Below the pieces are notes generated by a model. It searched no databases and was not told the origin of the DNA. It was given only the letters and a program-made list of their open reading frames with translations. From positions 1 to 7,246 of the forward strand of contig JADGPV010000063.1 in the NCBI GenBank assembly GCA_017882245.1: a DNA stretch of 7,246 nucleotides, given 5' to 3'. Origin of the DNA: Bacteroidales bacterium. GTDB lineage: Bacteria; Bacteroidota; Bacteroidia; Bacteroidales; VadinHA17. Shown in pieces: positions 1 to 5,519 of the stretch (position 1 is the stretch's first letter; each line of letters begins with the position of its first letter). Made by a program: the position numbers and the translations under genes.

Positions 1-491
1 GCACGCATCATCCTTCGGGGGTTATGCAGATCAACCTTTGCATAATGGTCGGGGTCAAGCAGTTTAAGTGCGAGCCGCAATCCCCCGATGCCTTCCCTGC
101 GATACATCTCGATGAATTTCTGCCGCACTGCTGGATCAGTGTCAGGAATATCATCCAGGCCCCGGCACACGGCATCCATGTAGAGCATAGAGCCTCCTGT
201 CATCACTGCTACGTGACTTTTATCGAAGAGGGAAGGAAGAAGAGTCAGTACATCATGTTCAAAAAGACTGATGCTGTAATAATCTTTTACTGACAGGAAG
301 CCGATGAAGTGGTGCCTGACGCGCGCCAGCTGCTCTTTATCAGGTGCAGCGGTGCCTACAGGCATTTCACGGTAGAATTGTCTTGAGTCACATGATATGA
401 TCTCGCAACCCAGGCGGAGAGCAAGATCAATGGCAATTTCAGTCTTCCCCACGCCAGTCGGTCCGGGAAGAACAATCAGTGTATTTTTCAT
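1..491 (-). CDS. miaA: tRNA dimethylallyltransferase MiaA (C-terminal part missing)
   Basis: MiaA transfers the dimethylallyl group of DMAPP to N6 of A37 in tRNAs that read codons starting with U, a cytoplasmic step that stabilises decoding. The ATG at 489-491 opens a frame that stays open to the left edge, giving the first 163 residues of a family usually about 300 long. Visible motifs are the P-loop GPTGVGKT (residues 10-17), DSRQFY (35-40), containing the conserved Asp near the tRNA adenine, the GTAAP segment (46-50) and MTGGSMLYM (97-105). The GGSMLY variant replaces the GGTGLY common in Proteobacteria and is, as I recall, usual in Bacteroidota. The gene lies 21 bp after the pRiA4b ORF-3-like gene and has no clear Shine-Dalgarno, so it is probably read from the upstream operon. 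Identity is very secure. The missing part is only the window cut, not a mutation. Confidence 0.95.
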   Translation of the reverse strand, partial: MKNTLIVLPGPTGVGKTEIAIDLALRLGCEIISCDSRQFYREMPVGTAAPDKEQLARVRHHFIGFLSVKDYYSISLFEHDVLTLLPSLFDKSHVAVMTGGSMLYMDAVCRGLDDIPDTDPAVRQKFIEMYRREGIGGLRLALKLLDPDHYAKVDLHNPRRMMR

Positions 492-512
492 AATTTTCAG
501 GACTGGAGTGAG

Positions 513-1070
513 TTACTCTTCCTCCTCGGCATTCTCAGGATTATCAAATTCCGAGAGACTCTCTTCGTCTTCCGAGTCAAACAGGATCTCATCATCCACA
601 ACCTCATCATCGTCGTCTTCGTCATCATCAGTTATGATGAGGTTATTATATTTCTTCCGGGCAACGCCTCCGAAAGAAACCTGCTTTGGAGGCAGTCCTT
701 TGGAGATGGTACATATAGGGTATTCCATACCGGCAGCTTCCTTCGCCTCACCAACATATTCAACAAAGAGTGCGCGGTCATTGAAAAAATCGAAGACATA
801 GAGAAGTTTCTGGTTCTTGCGGAAGATAACCTCTTCCAGTACAGCATTTTCCATGGTTGATGAGCCGGCTCCCATATCAAAGAGTGTGAACTCTTCCTCT
901 TTCTCCCAGCTCTCGGTAGCCATAAAAAAAGATGCTATCTGTGACCTGTCGAACTCAAGTTCTTCCTGCAGGGCATTGTGAAAATCAAGCAGGGACTGGC
1001 TTTCGAGAAACTCAAACTCCCGCACAAACGCTTCATCTTCATCAGTTAACACCACGAACCTGTAAACCAT
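513..1070 (-). CDS. plasmid pRiA4b ORF-3-like family protein with acidic C-terminal tail
   Basis: This 185-residue protein resembles the pRiA4b ORF-3-like family (also labelled IS1096 passenger TnpR-like), whose molecular function is not established. The start MVYRF, the region around FDRSQIASFFMATESWEKE (residues 40-58) and NQKLLYVFDFFNDRALFVEY (86-105) fit the folded domain. Residues 118-131, with PICTISKGLPPKQ, fit its end. From residue 148 the chain is a low-complexity acidic tail, 24 of 38 residues being Asp or Glu, coded by a GAT/GAC/GAA run. I chose the ATG at 1068-1070. A GTG three codons upstream (1077-1079) is also open, but family members begin at M-x-Y-R-F. It sits 48 bp after the acyl-CoA reductase gene and 21 bp before miaA on the same strand. 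The family name reflects where it was first seen. Nothing here indicates a plasmid or transposon. Confidence 0.82.
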   Translation of the reverse strand: MVYRFVVLTDEDEAFVREFEFLESQSLLDFHNALQEELEFDRSQIASFFMATESWEKEEEFTLFDMGAGSSTMENAVLEEVIFRKNQKLLYVFDFFNDRALFVEYVGEAKEAAGMEYPICTISKGLPPKQVSFGGVARKKYNNLIITDDDEDDDDEVVDDEILFDSEDEESLSEFDNPENAEEEE

Positions 1071-1118
1071 CTCACTCACTTTTTCAAACTGTGCAATTTA
1101 ATATTTTTTAACATACAT

Positions 1119-2147
1119 TCACCGGGTCAGGTTTTTTTTTAGTAAGAAGGAAATTGTATCAACATTATCTGCATAATCCCATAGGTCGGGCTTTTGCGAA
1201 TTACCATAAGGGGTGTACCCATGCCCTGTCACACACTGAAGAAGGTTTTTGAGTCTTACTGTCTCCTTTTCCACCATCCCCGGACCGCTGTAAAACTCAT
1301 AGTTAACCACAGCCATGGGAGGTGTGAGTGATGTGTCATTCCTGAGGATAACAAATCCAGCGTCGGTGAAGGGTGTCCTGTTGACGATCATGATTGCCTT
1401 GTTATGATCATAGTTCGCGGCATACTTGGAGTGCTCCCGGAGAGACTCATATTTCTTCCAGAAGGCAGGCAGCCGTGCAACATCGTAATCTGCAGGAAGG
1501 TAGAGCTTTGAGACATTACGGCAACCAAGGCCGAAATATGAAAAGATATCGTCACCGAGAAGCTCAAGCTCTTCTGGTGTTTCAGTACCGTCAAGTACGG
1601 CTATGCTGTTGCGGTTTCGGCGGATGACTGACGGGACGTTCCTGAAGTAGTATTCAAAATACCTTGATGTATTATTGCTGCCGGTGGCGATGACCATATC
1701 AAAGCCCGACAGGGTACCGGGAGTAAGTTCGATATAGTCTTTTAGAGCCGTCTCAATTGATATGAGAGTATCTGCCACAGCCTGCATGAGCAGTTCATCC
1801 TTGGAGCTCAGCTTTGCCTGCAACCTGTTGCCCGTGATCAGTACGCAGAGAAGATCATGAAATCCAGCCAGGGGTATATTTCCTGCCATCACCACACCAA
1901 CTGTCGACGGTTTGCGGTCGTCATTCAGCATGGGGTATTCAGATATCCACCTTTTCAGTTTTTCGGTTGTAAGCGCGTTCCCGATGGCTCCCAGAGCCCG
2001 GCGGACGTTGTCAGGCGTGAACCACGGATTTGAGAGGTGAAGGGTATCAATCAGATCTCCGAAGCGCCCGGCACGACCGCCGGTCTCTCCGGCAGCGCTT
2101 TCACGCATCACCCTTCCCAGTTCAGCGAATGCATCTGAAAGGGTCAT
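1119..2147 (-). CDS. LuxC-family acyl-CoA reductase
   Basis: This 342-residue protein belongs to the LuxC/acyl-CoA reductase family (aldehyde dehydrogenase fold), which reduces activated fatty acyl groups to aldehydes with NADPH through an acyl-cysteine intermediate. GVVMAGNIPLAGFHDLL (residues 84-100) and ATGSNNTSRYFEYYF (154-168) fit the nucleotide-binding core. Next come IRRNRNSIAVL (175-185) and GLGCRNVSKLYLP (206-218), whose Cys209 is the likely acylated nucleophile. It is shorter than vibrio LuxC (about 480) but normal for Bacteroidota members. The start codon ATG overlaps the blaI stop as ATGA, so the two are probably translationally coupled. There is no luxAB or LuxD here, so bioluminescence is not implied. 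The natural acyl substrate is unknown, and partner ferredoxin or serC genes, often nearby in relatives, are absent from the window. Near the 3' end the coding strand has nine consecutive A. Confidence 0.88.
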   Translation of the reverse strand: MTLSDAFAELGRVMRESAAGETGGRAGRFGDLIDTLHLSNPWFTPDNVRRALGAIGNALTTEKLKRWISEYPMLNDDRKPSTVGVVMAGNIPLAGFHDLLCVLITGNRLQAKLSSKDELLMQAVADTLISIETALKDYIELTPGTLSGFDMVIATGSNNTSRYFEYYFRNVPSVIRRNRNSIAVLDGTETPEELELLGDDIFSYFGLGCRNVSKLYLPADYDVARLPAFWKKYESLREHSKYAANYDHNKAIMIVNRTPFTDAGFVILRNDTSLTPPMAVVNYEFYSGPGMVEKETVRLKNLLQCVTGHGYTPYGNSQKPDLWDYADNVDTISFLLKKNLTR

Positions 2148-2530
2148 CTCTTTTTATGTTTTTCTTTTTCCTCTTTACTTAATACTTCCATGATCTTATC
2201 CATCTCCTTCACCGTTATGAAATCCTCGCGCACGAAGAAGCTTACCATCTTCTGGTATGAGTTTGAAAAGTAGTTCCTGACAAAGCTGCTCATCCGTGTC
2301 TTGCGGTATTCGTCCTTTGAAATGACCGGAAAGTACTGGTAAGTCCTGCCGTAAGCCTTATATTTCACAAAGCCCTTTTCAAAAAGTATCCTGATTATTG
2401 TACTCACCGTTGAATATGCCGGTTTCGGTTCGCTAAATTTCTCAAGAATCTCTTTTATAAAGGCTTTCTTAAGCCTCCAGAGTATCTGCATAATTTCTTC
2501 CTCAGCGTTTGTAAGTACCTTAATTTCCAT
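2144..2530 (-). CDS. BlaI/MecI/CopY-family transcriptional repressor
   Basis: This is a 128-residue winged-helix repressor of the Penicillinase_R family. The N-terminal domain reads LTNAEEEIMQILWRLKKAFI (residues 6-25), and its recognition helix lies in PAYSTVSTIIRILFEKGFVKY (37-57). The wing follows at GRTYQYFPVISKDEY. The C-terminal half (about 77-120) is the dimerisation segment. Its MVSFFVRE (95-102) lines up by eye with the region that BlaR1 signalling cleaves in Staphylococcus BlaI, although the exact residues differ. Classic members repress beta-lactamase genes and are released by a BlaR1/MecR1 protease. Neither a BlaR1 nor a beta-lactamase is in the window, so the signal is unknown. 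Instead the gene overlaps an acyl-CoA reductase gene by 4 bp. A promoter with an internal palindrome just upstream suggests autoregulation. The start ATG at 2528-2530 lacks a Shine-Dalgarno. Confidence 0.9.
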   Translation of the reverse strand: MEIKVLTNAEEEIMQILWRLKKAFIKEILEKFSEPKPAYSTVSTIIRILFEKGFVKYKAYGRTYQYFPVISKDEYRKTRMSSFVRNYFSNSYQKMVSFFVREDFITVKEMDKIMEVLSKEEKEKHKKR

Positions 2531-2551
2531 TATTTGATCTTTTAATTATAC

Positions 2552-2583
2552 CAAATATAAAACTAGAGTTTTAGATATACAAC
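2552..2583 (-). promoter_or_regulatory. Predicted Bacteroidota-type promoter of the blaI operon
   Basis: On the minus strand, GTTG (2580-2583) is followed after 20 bases by TATATTTG (2552-2559). The latter matches the Bacteroidota -7 element TAnnTTTG exactly. Transcription would begin near 2545, leaving a leader of about 15 bases before the blaI ATG. The -33 element matches TTTG in three of four positions. The prediction rests on consensus and spacing only. Confidence 0.55.
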
Positions 2584-2587
2584 TAAA
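2559..2587. promoter_or_regulatory. Candidate BlaI operator: overlapping inverted repeats
   Basis: AAAACTAGAGTTTT (2559-2572) has perfect 6-base arms around a 2-base centre. It overlaps a second pair, TTTAG (2570-2574) and CTAAA (2583-2587), 8 bases apart. The first palindrome lies inside the spacer of the predicted blaI promoter, where a bound repressor dimer would block RNA polymerase. BlaI-family operators are dyads of similar size, but the sequence is not a close copy of the staphylococcal TACA/TGTA site. Because the next gene on the plus strand diverges from here, one operator could control both transcripts. That is inference. Confidence 0.4.
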
Positions 2588-2673
2588 TTATTAAAAATAT
2601 TTGTATCTCCATCATTTTTGAACAACCGCAGGACATTAATTAATAAAAGATGTATCTTAGTCCTCAATATACC

Positions 2674-2679
2674 GGAGGA
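2674..2679 (+). promoter_or_regulatory. Strong ribosome binding site favouring a TTG start at 2686
   Basis: GGAGGA lies 6 bases before the TTG at 2686-2688 in the permease frame. It is the only convincing Shine-Dalgarno seen before any gene here. The upstream in-frame ATG at 2650 has only AT-rich sequence before it, and the 12 residues it would add (YLSPQYTGGRL after Met) do not look like the amphipathic start usual for this family. I therefore prefer the TTG. Confidence 0.6.
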
Positions 2680-2685
2680 AGACTA

Positions 2686-3927
2686 TTGAACTGGATTACG
2701 CTATTTGCTGAGAATATCAGGGTTGCATTCAAGGCTATCAGGTCAAACAGGGTGAGGGCTGTTCTGACCATGGCTATAATTGCTTTTGGTATTATGGCCC
2801 TGGTGGGTATACTAACAGCCATTGATGGCCTTAAAAGCACTCTTACAGAGCAGTTTACAATGATGGGGGCCAACTCGTTCTCCATAACTTCCCGATCAAT
2901 GCATGTCCAGGTGGGGAATTCGTCATACCGCACCAAGAACCATACTCATATTACATACCGCGAGGCTGAAGAGTTCAAGGATAGCTTCAAGGAACCTGCA
3001 TGGGTCTCCGTAGCCTTTGACGCGTCAGGGATGGCCGAGGTCAGGTACAGGGACAAGAAAACAAATCCCAATATCTTCCTGGTAGGTACTGATGAAAATA
3101 ACCTGATACTCTCGGGTAATGAACTTGAATCGGGACGTAACTTCAATCAGGACGATTTGCTGGGCAACCGGCATGTGACCATTGTAGGGCAGGAGATAGT
3201 AAAGTTCCTTTTCCCTGGTGTCGACCCTCTCGGTAATGAGATAAGTCTGCCGGGTCTGAAGCTGACTGTCATAGGAGTGACTAAAACCAAGGGCAGCAAT
3301 TTCAGCGGAGCAGACCGGGCGCTGCTTCTCCCTATCACTACGGCAAGACAGTATTACTCGAGGCCCAATGTGACTTACAATATAAGTATAATGCCTTACA
3401 AGGCAGAGAATCTTGATATACTCTCCAGTGAGGCAGAAGGTCTTTTCCGGGTAATACGCAATCTGGATCCAAGAGATGAATCTGATTTTAATATTCAAAA
3501 GAGTGATACCATTATTAAGGTCCTCATGGAGAACCTCAGGTACGTCACACTTGCAGCTACCATTATCGGGCTGATAACACTTTTCGGTGCTGCCGTAGGA
3601 TTGATGAACATAATGCTGGTCTCCGTCACAGAGCGCACAAGGGAGATCGGTGTACGCAAAGCCATGGGAGCAAGGAAATCGGTCATCAGGCAGCAATTCC
3701 TCTATGAATCAGTAATTATTGGTCAGTTAGGAGGACTGATGGGGATTATAGCAGGGATAATTATCGGCAACCTGGTCTCACTTGGCATGGGGTCACATTT
3801 CGTGGTGCCATGGCTCTGGGTGTTCGGAGGTGTTATGGCGTGCTTCATTGTCGGAGTTGCTTCCGGGTATTTCCCGGCTGTGAAAGCTTCTGCGGTTGAT
3901 CCGATAGAGGCTCTCCGTTATGAATAA
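2686..3927 (+). CDS. MacB/FtsX-type ABC transporter permease
   Basis: This 413-residue (TTG start) inner-membrane protein has the MacB layout. A cytoplasmic helix (NWITLFAENIRVAFKAIRSN) is followed by TM1 at about residues 24-46, then a large periplasmic MacB-core domain (about 47-284). The FtsX domain follows, with helices near 286-314, 343-366 and 373-396. The loop ERTREIGVRKAMGAR (316-330) and the C-terminus SAVDPIEALRYE are hallmark motifs of the family. Such permeases work as dimers with a cytoplasmic ATPase and use periplasmic strokes for efflux or lipoprotein and envelope tasks, rather than carrying substrate through the membrane helices. No Walker A/B domain exists in this protein and no ATPase gene is in the window, so the partner is encoded elsewhere and the substrate is unknown. 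It diverges from blaI across a 119-155 bp region and precedes a SiaC-like gene by 45 bp. A 425-residue version starting at ATG 2650 is the alternative. Confidence 0.88.
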   Translation: MNWITLFAENIRVAFKAIRSNRVRAVLTMAIIAFGIMALVGILTAIDGLKSTLTEQFTMMGANSFSITSRSMHVQVGNSSYRTKNHTHITYREAEEFKDSFKEPAWVSVAFDASGMAEVRYRDKKTNPNIFLVGTDENNLILSGNELESGRNFNQDDLLGNRHVTIVGQEIVKFLFPGVDPLGNEISLPGLKLTVIGVTKTKGSNFSGADRALLLPITTARQYYSRPNVTYNISIMPYKAENLDILSSEAEGLFRVIRNLDPRDESDFNIQKSDTIIKVLMENLRYVTLAATIIGLITLFGAAVGLMNIMLVSVTERTREIGVRKAMGARKSVIRQQFLYESVIIGQLGGLMGIIAGIIIGNLVSLGMGSHFVVPWLWVFGGVMACFIVGVASGYFPAVKASAVDPIEALRYE

Positions 3928-3972
3928 AAGAATTGTATTATTATACTTTGATCTGAATAACAATAATTTGCC

Positions 3973-4350
3973 GTGAGTGTTGAAATAATTCAGACGGGGT
4001 CAAAAAACATCCCCAGGATCACGTATGATCCTGATGAGGATGTCCTTAACATAACAGGCCGGTCAATAGCTGAGAGACCTGAGGTTGTTTACAGCCCGCT
4101 TGAAGAATGGATAAAAGCGCACCTGAGCAGGTTTAACAGGCTCAGGATGGTCATTTTCCTTGAATATATCAACAGCGGTTCATCGAAAGCGCTGCGTGAT
4201 GTTCTGAGGATGGTAAGCAGTTACAGGGCACCGCAGTACAAGATCAGGATCACATGGCTTTATGAGGAGGATGATGAAGCCATGTACGAGCTTGGCGAAC
4301 ATTACCGTGATGCTGCAGGTGTAGCCATGGATGTACAGATGGTATTGTAA
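3973..4350 (+). CDS. SiaC-family (DUF1987) regulatory phosphoprotein
   Basis: This small cytoplasmic protein of 125 residues matches the SiaC/DUF1987 family. In Pseudomonas aeruginosa SiaC is phosphorylated by the kinase SiaB and dephosphorylated by the PP2C phosphatase SiaA. The unphosphorylated form stimulates a diguanylate cyclase and thereby biofilm formation. Family features seen are an N-terminal strand region ending TPRI-like (IPRITYDPDEDVLNITGRS, residues 13-31), SPLEEWI (41-47) and FLEYINSGSSKALRDVL (62-78). The Ser cluster at 68-71 is where the phosphorylated Thr68 of P. aeruginosa SiaC would fall. A Trp-containing strand, IRITWLYEEDDEAMYELGE (91-109), comes near the end. The start is GTG at 3973: an in-frame TAA at 3964-3966 excludes almost any longer form, and no Shine-Dalgarno is evident. 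No kinase, phosphatase or cyclase gene is in the window. It probably shares a transcript with the permease, though a functional link is unproven. Confidence 0.85.
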   Translation: MSVEIIQTGSKNIPRITYDPDEDVLNITGRSIAERPEVVYSPLEEWIKAHLSRFNRLRMVIFLEYINSGSSKALRDVLRMVSSYRAPQYKIRITWLYEEDDEAMYELGEHYRDAAGVAMDVQMVL

Positions 4351-4373
4351 AACTACAGTATCATTTGGAATAA

Positions 4374-4408
4374 AAACACGTAGAGACGTCCAATTTGGGC
4401 GTCTCTAC
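4374..4408 (-). terminator. Predicted intrinsic terminator of gap (hairpin plus U run)
   Basis: Read on the minus strand, the hairpin 4408-4380 (9-bp perfect outer stem, nearly complete pairing inward) is followed after GTG by five T and then A (4378-4372 side). This is the layout of a Rho-independent terminator for the gap transcript, about 24 bases after its stop codon. On the plus strand the hairpin is followed by ATATATAAAG rather than a T run, so its value as a terminator for the SiaC transcript is weaker. Confidence 0.6.
4380..4408. repeat. 29-bp near-perfect palindrome of the GTAGAGACG...CGTCTCTAC type
   Basis: Fourteen-base arms, 4380-4393 and 4395-4408, surround a single T at 4394. 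The only unpaired position is T4389 against G4399, a wobble in plus-strand RNA. Palindromes with GTAGAGACG/CGTCTCTAC ends are, to my recollection, repeated between genes in many Bacteroidota and cyanobacterial genomes. Here it sits between two convergent genes. Only one copy is in the window, so dispersal cannot be shown here. Confidence 0.55.
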
Positions 4409-4418
4409 ATATATAAAG

Positions 4419-4433
4419 AAACCGGATCGGTTT
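4419..4433 (-). terminator. Short hairpin overlapping the gap stop codon
   Basis: AAACCG (4419-4424) and CGGTTT (4428-4433) form a 6-bp stem with a 3-base loop. The hairpin includes part of the gap stop codon (TAA on the minus strand, 4432-4434). On the minus strand it is followed by CTTTATATATG, a poor U run. It may assist the larger hairpin just downstream or protect the 3' end. Alone it is a weak terminator. Confidence 0.3.
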
Positions 4434-5442
4434 ACAGCATTTTACCCATCAACTCAATGAGGTCAACGCATCTTGCCGAGTAACCCCACTCATTGTCGTA
4501 CCATGCCAGTACCTTGATCATCGTGCCGTTCACCATGGTGCTCTGAGCATCAAATACTGATGAAGCAGGATTATGTACCACGTCCACGGAGACGATCTCG
4601 TCCTCAGTATATTCCAGGATGCCTTTCATTGGTCCTTCGGCTGCTTTCTTCATTGCAGCGTTGATCTCTTCTTTTGTGGCTGCCCTCTTCAGCACTACCA
4701 CCAGGTCAACCAGCGAGCCGGTTGGAGTGGGGACCCTAACTGAAATGCCATCAAGTTTACCCTTAAGTTCCGGAATAACCTTGCCTACTGCTTTTGCCGC
4801 ACCGGTAGTGGTTGGTATCTGTGACAGCGCTGCTGACCTGGCCCTGCGCAGATCTTTATGCGGAAGGTCAAGGATCCTCTGGTCATTCGTGTATGAGTGA
4901 ATGGTTGTCATGAAGCCGATCTCAATGCCAAAGTTATCATTCAGAACCTTTGCAACGGGTGCAAGGCAGTTGGTTGTACATGAAGCATTTGATATGCACT
5001 GATGCTCAGGCTTGAGCATATTGTCGTTTACACCTACAACTATCATAGCATCGATAGCGTCCTTTGCAGGGACTGTCAGAATAACTTTTTTGGCTCCGTT
5101 CTTAAGGTGATCACCATAACCGCCTTTGGGGCTCTCTTTGGAAGTGAAAATGCCTGTTGATTCAATAACTATATCGGGTTTTGATACCCAGGGAATAGCT
5201 GCAGGGTTCTTCTCTGCATGCACTCTGATCTTATCTCCGTTTACGATGATGTTCTGGTCATCGTGAGTGACGCCCGGGAACTTACCCTGCGTCGAATCAT
5301 ATTTTAAAAGATGTGCAAGTGTTTTTGTGTCGGTAAGGTCATTGATCCCTATGATCTCAATATCAGGCCTTTCAAATGCCAACTTGAACACATTGCGGCC
5401 TATCCTTCCGAAACCGTTGATAGCTACTTTAATCTTTGCCAT
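4432..5442 (-). CDS. gap: Type I glyceraldehyde-3-phosphate dehydrogenase
   Basis: This enzyme converts glyceraldehyde 3-phosphate, NAD+ and phosphate to 1,3-bisphosphoglycerate in glycolysis and gluconeogenesis, as a cytoplasmic homotetramer. The 336 residues are the usual full length. The Rossmann motif is INGFGRIGRNVFK (residues 8-20). Asp35 in INDLTD favours NAD over NADP. SNASCTTNCLAP (151-162) carries catalytic Cys155, and His182 in TIHSYTNDQ is its activating partner. RRARSAALSQIPTTTGAAKA follows as the S-loop region, and the C-terminus has WYDNEWGYSARCVDL. Nothing in the active site is missing. The ATG at 5440-5442 has no Shine-Dalgarno, only an AT-rich leader as in many Bacteroidota genes. 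A good promoter is visible upstream and a hairpin downstream, so it is probably transcribed alone and strongly. Confidence 0.97.
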   Translation of the reverse strand: MAKIKVAINGFGRIGRNVFKLAFERPDIEIIGINDLTDTKTLAHLLKYDSTQGKFPGVTHDDQNIIVNGDKIRVHAEKNPAAIPWVSKPDIVIESTGIFTSKESPKGGYGDHLKNGAKKVILTVPAKDAIDAMIVVGVNDNMLKPEHQCISNASCTTNCLAPVAKVLNDNFGIEIGFMTTIHSYTNDQRILDLPHKDLRRARSAALSQIPTTTGAAKAVGKVIPELKGKLDGISVRVPTPTGSLVDLVVVLKRAATKEEINAAMKKAAEGPMKGILEYTEDEIVSVDVVHNPASSVFDAQSTMVNGTMIKVLAWYDNEWGYSARCVDLIELMGKML

Positions 5443-5476
5443 TGTTAATGCTTTAAATGGTTAGTAAAATGAATGA

Positions 5477-5506
5477 CAAAAGTAAAAAATAAAAGGGAGA
5501 GACAAA
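5477..5506 (-). promoter_or_regulatory. Predicted promoter of gap
   Basis: On the minus strand TTTG (5503-5506), an 18-base spacer and TACTTTTG (5477-5484) match both Bacteroidota promoter elements (TTTG and TAnnTTTG) exactly. Transcription would start near 5470, giving an AT-rich leader of about 28 bases. It begins right after the upstream gene ends (5520), supporting a separate transcript for gap. Confidence 0.62.
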
Positions 5507-5519
5507 AAGAAGGCTGCAA

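Noticed and set aside
24..293. Plus-strand open frame of 89 codons at the left edge
   Set aside because: It is antisense to miaA, whose minus-strand motifs are unmistakable.
397..801. Plus-strand open frame encoding a Ser-rich 134-residue protein
   Set aside because: It is the antisense of the acidic tail (GAT/GAC/GAA repeats read as TCA/TCG/TCT) and of the start of miaA. It shows no recognisable domain.
513..1070. Transposon or plasmid remnant
   Set aside because: The family name mentions a plasmid and IS1096, but no transposase, terminal inverted repeats or replication genes are visible, and the neighbours are conserved chromosomal genes.
1119..2147. Bioluminescence (lux) operon
   Set aside because: The reductase belongs to the LuxC family, but luciferase and acyl-transferase genes are absent. 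Short LuxC-like proteins are common in non-luminous Bacteroidota.
2144..2530. Beta-lactam resistance locus
   Set aside because: Only the BlaI-type repressor is present. There is no BlaR1/MecR1 sensor and no beta-lactamase in the window.
3025..3696. Minus-strand open frame of 223 codons
   Set aside because: It lies wholly inside the permease gene on the opposite strand. The product has scattered Cys/His and no domain, while the plus-strand protein has clear family motifs.
3928..3972. Separate promoter for the SiaC-like gene
   Set aside because: TATACTTTG resembles the -7 element but has the wrong internal spacing, and no -33 element is placed properly. Read-through from the permease is simpler.
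4619..4900. Plus-strand frame of 93 codons inside gap
   Set aside because: Antisense to a highly conserved enzyme gene, with no start signal and no recognisable product.
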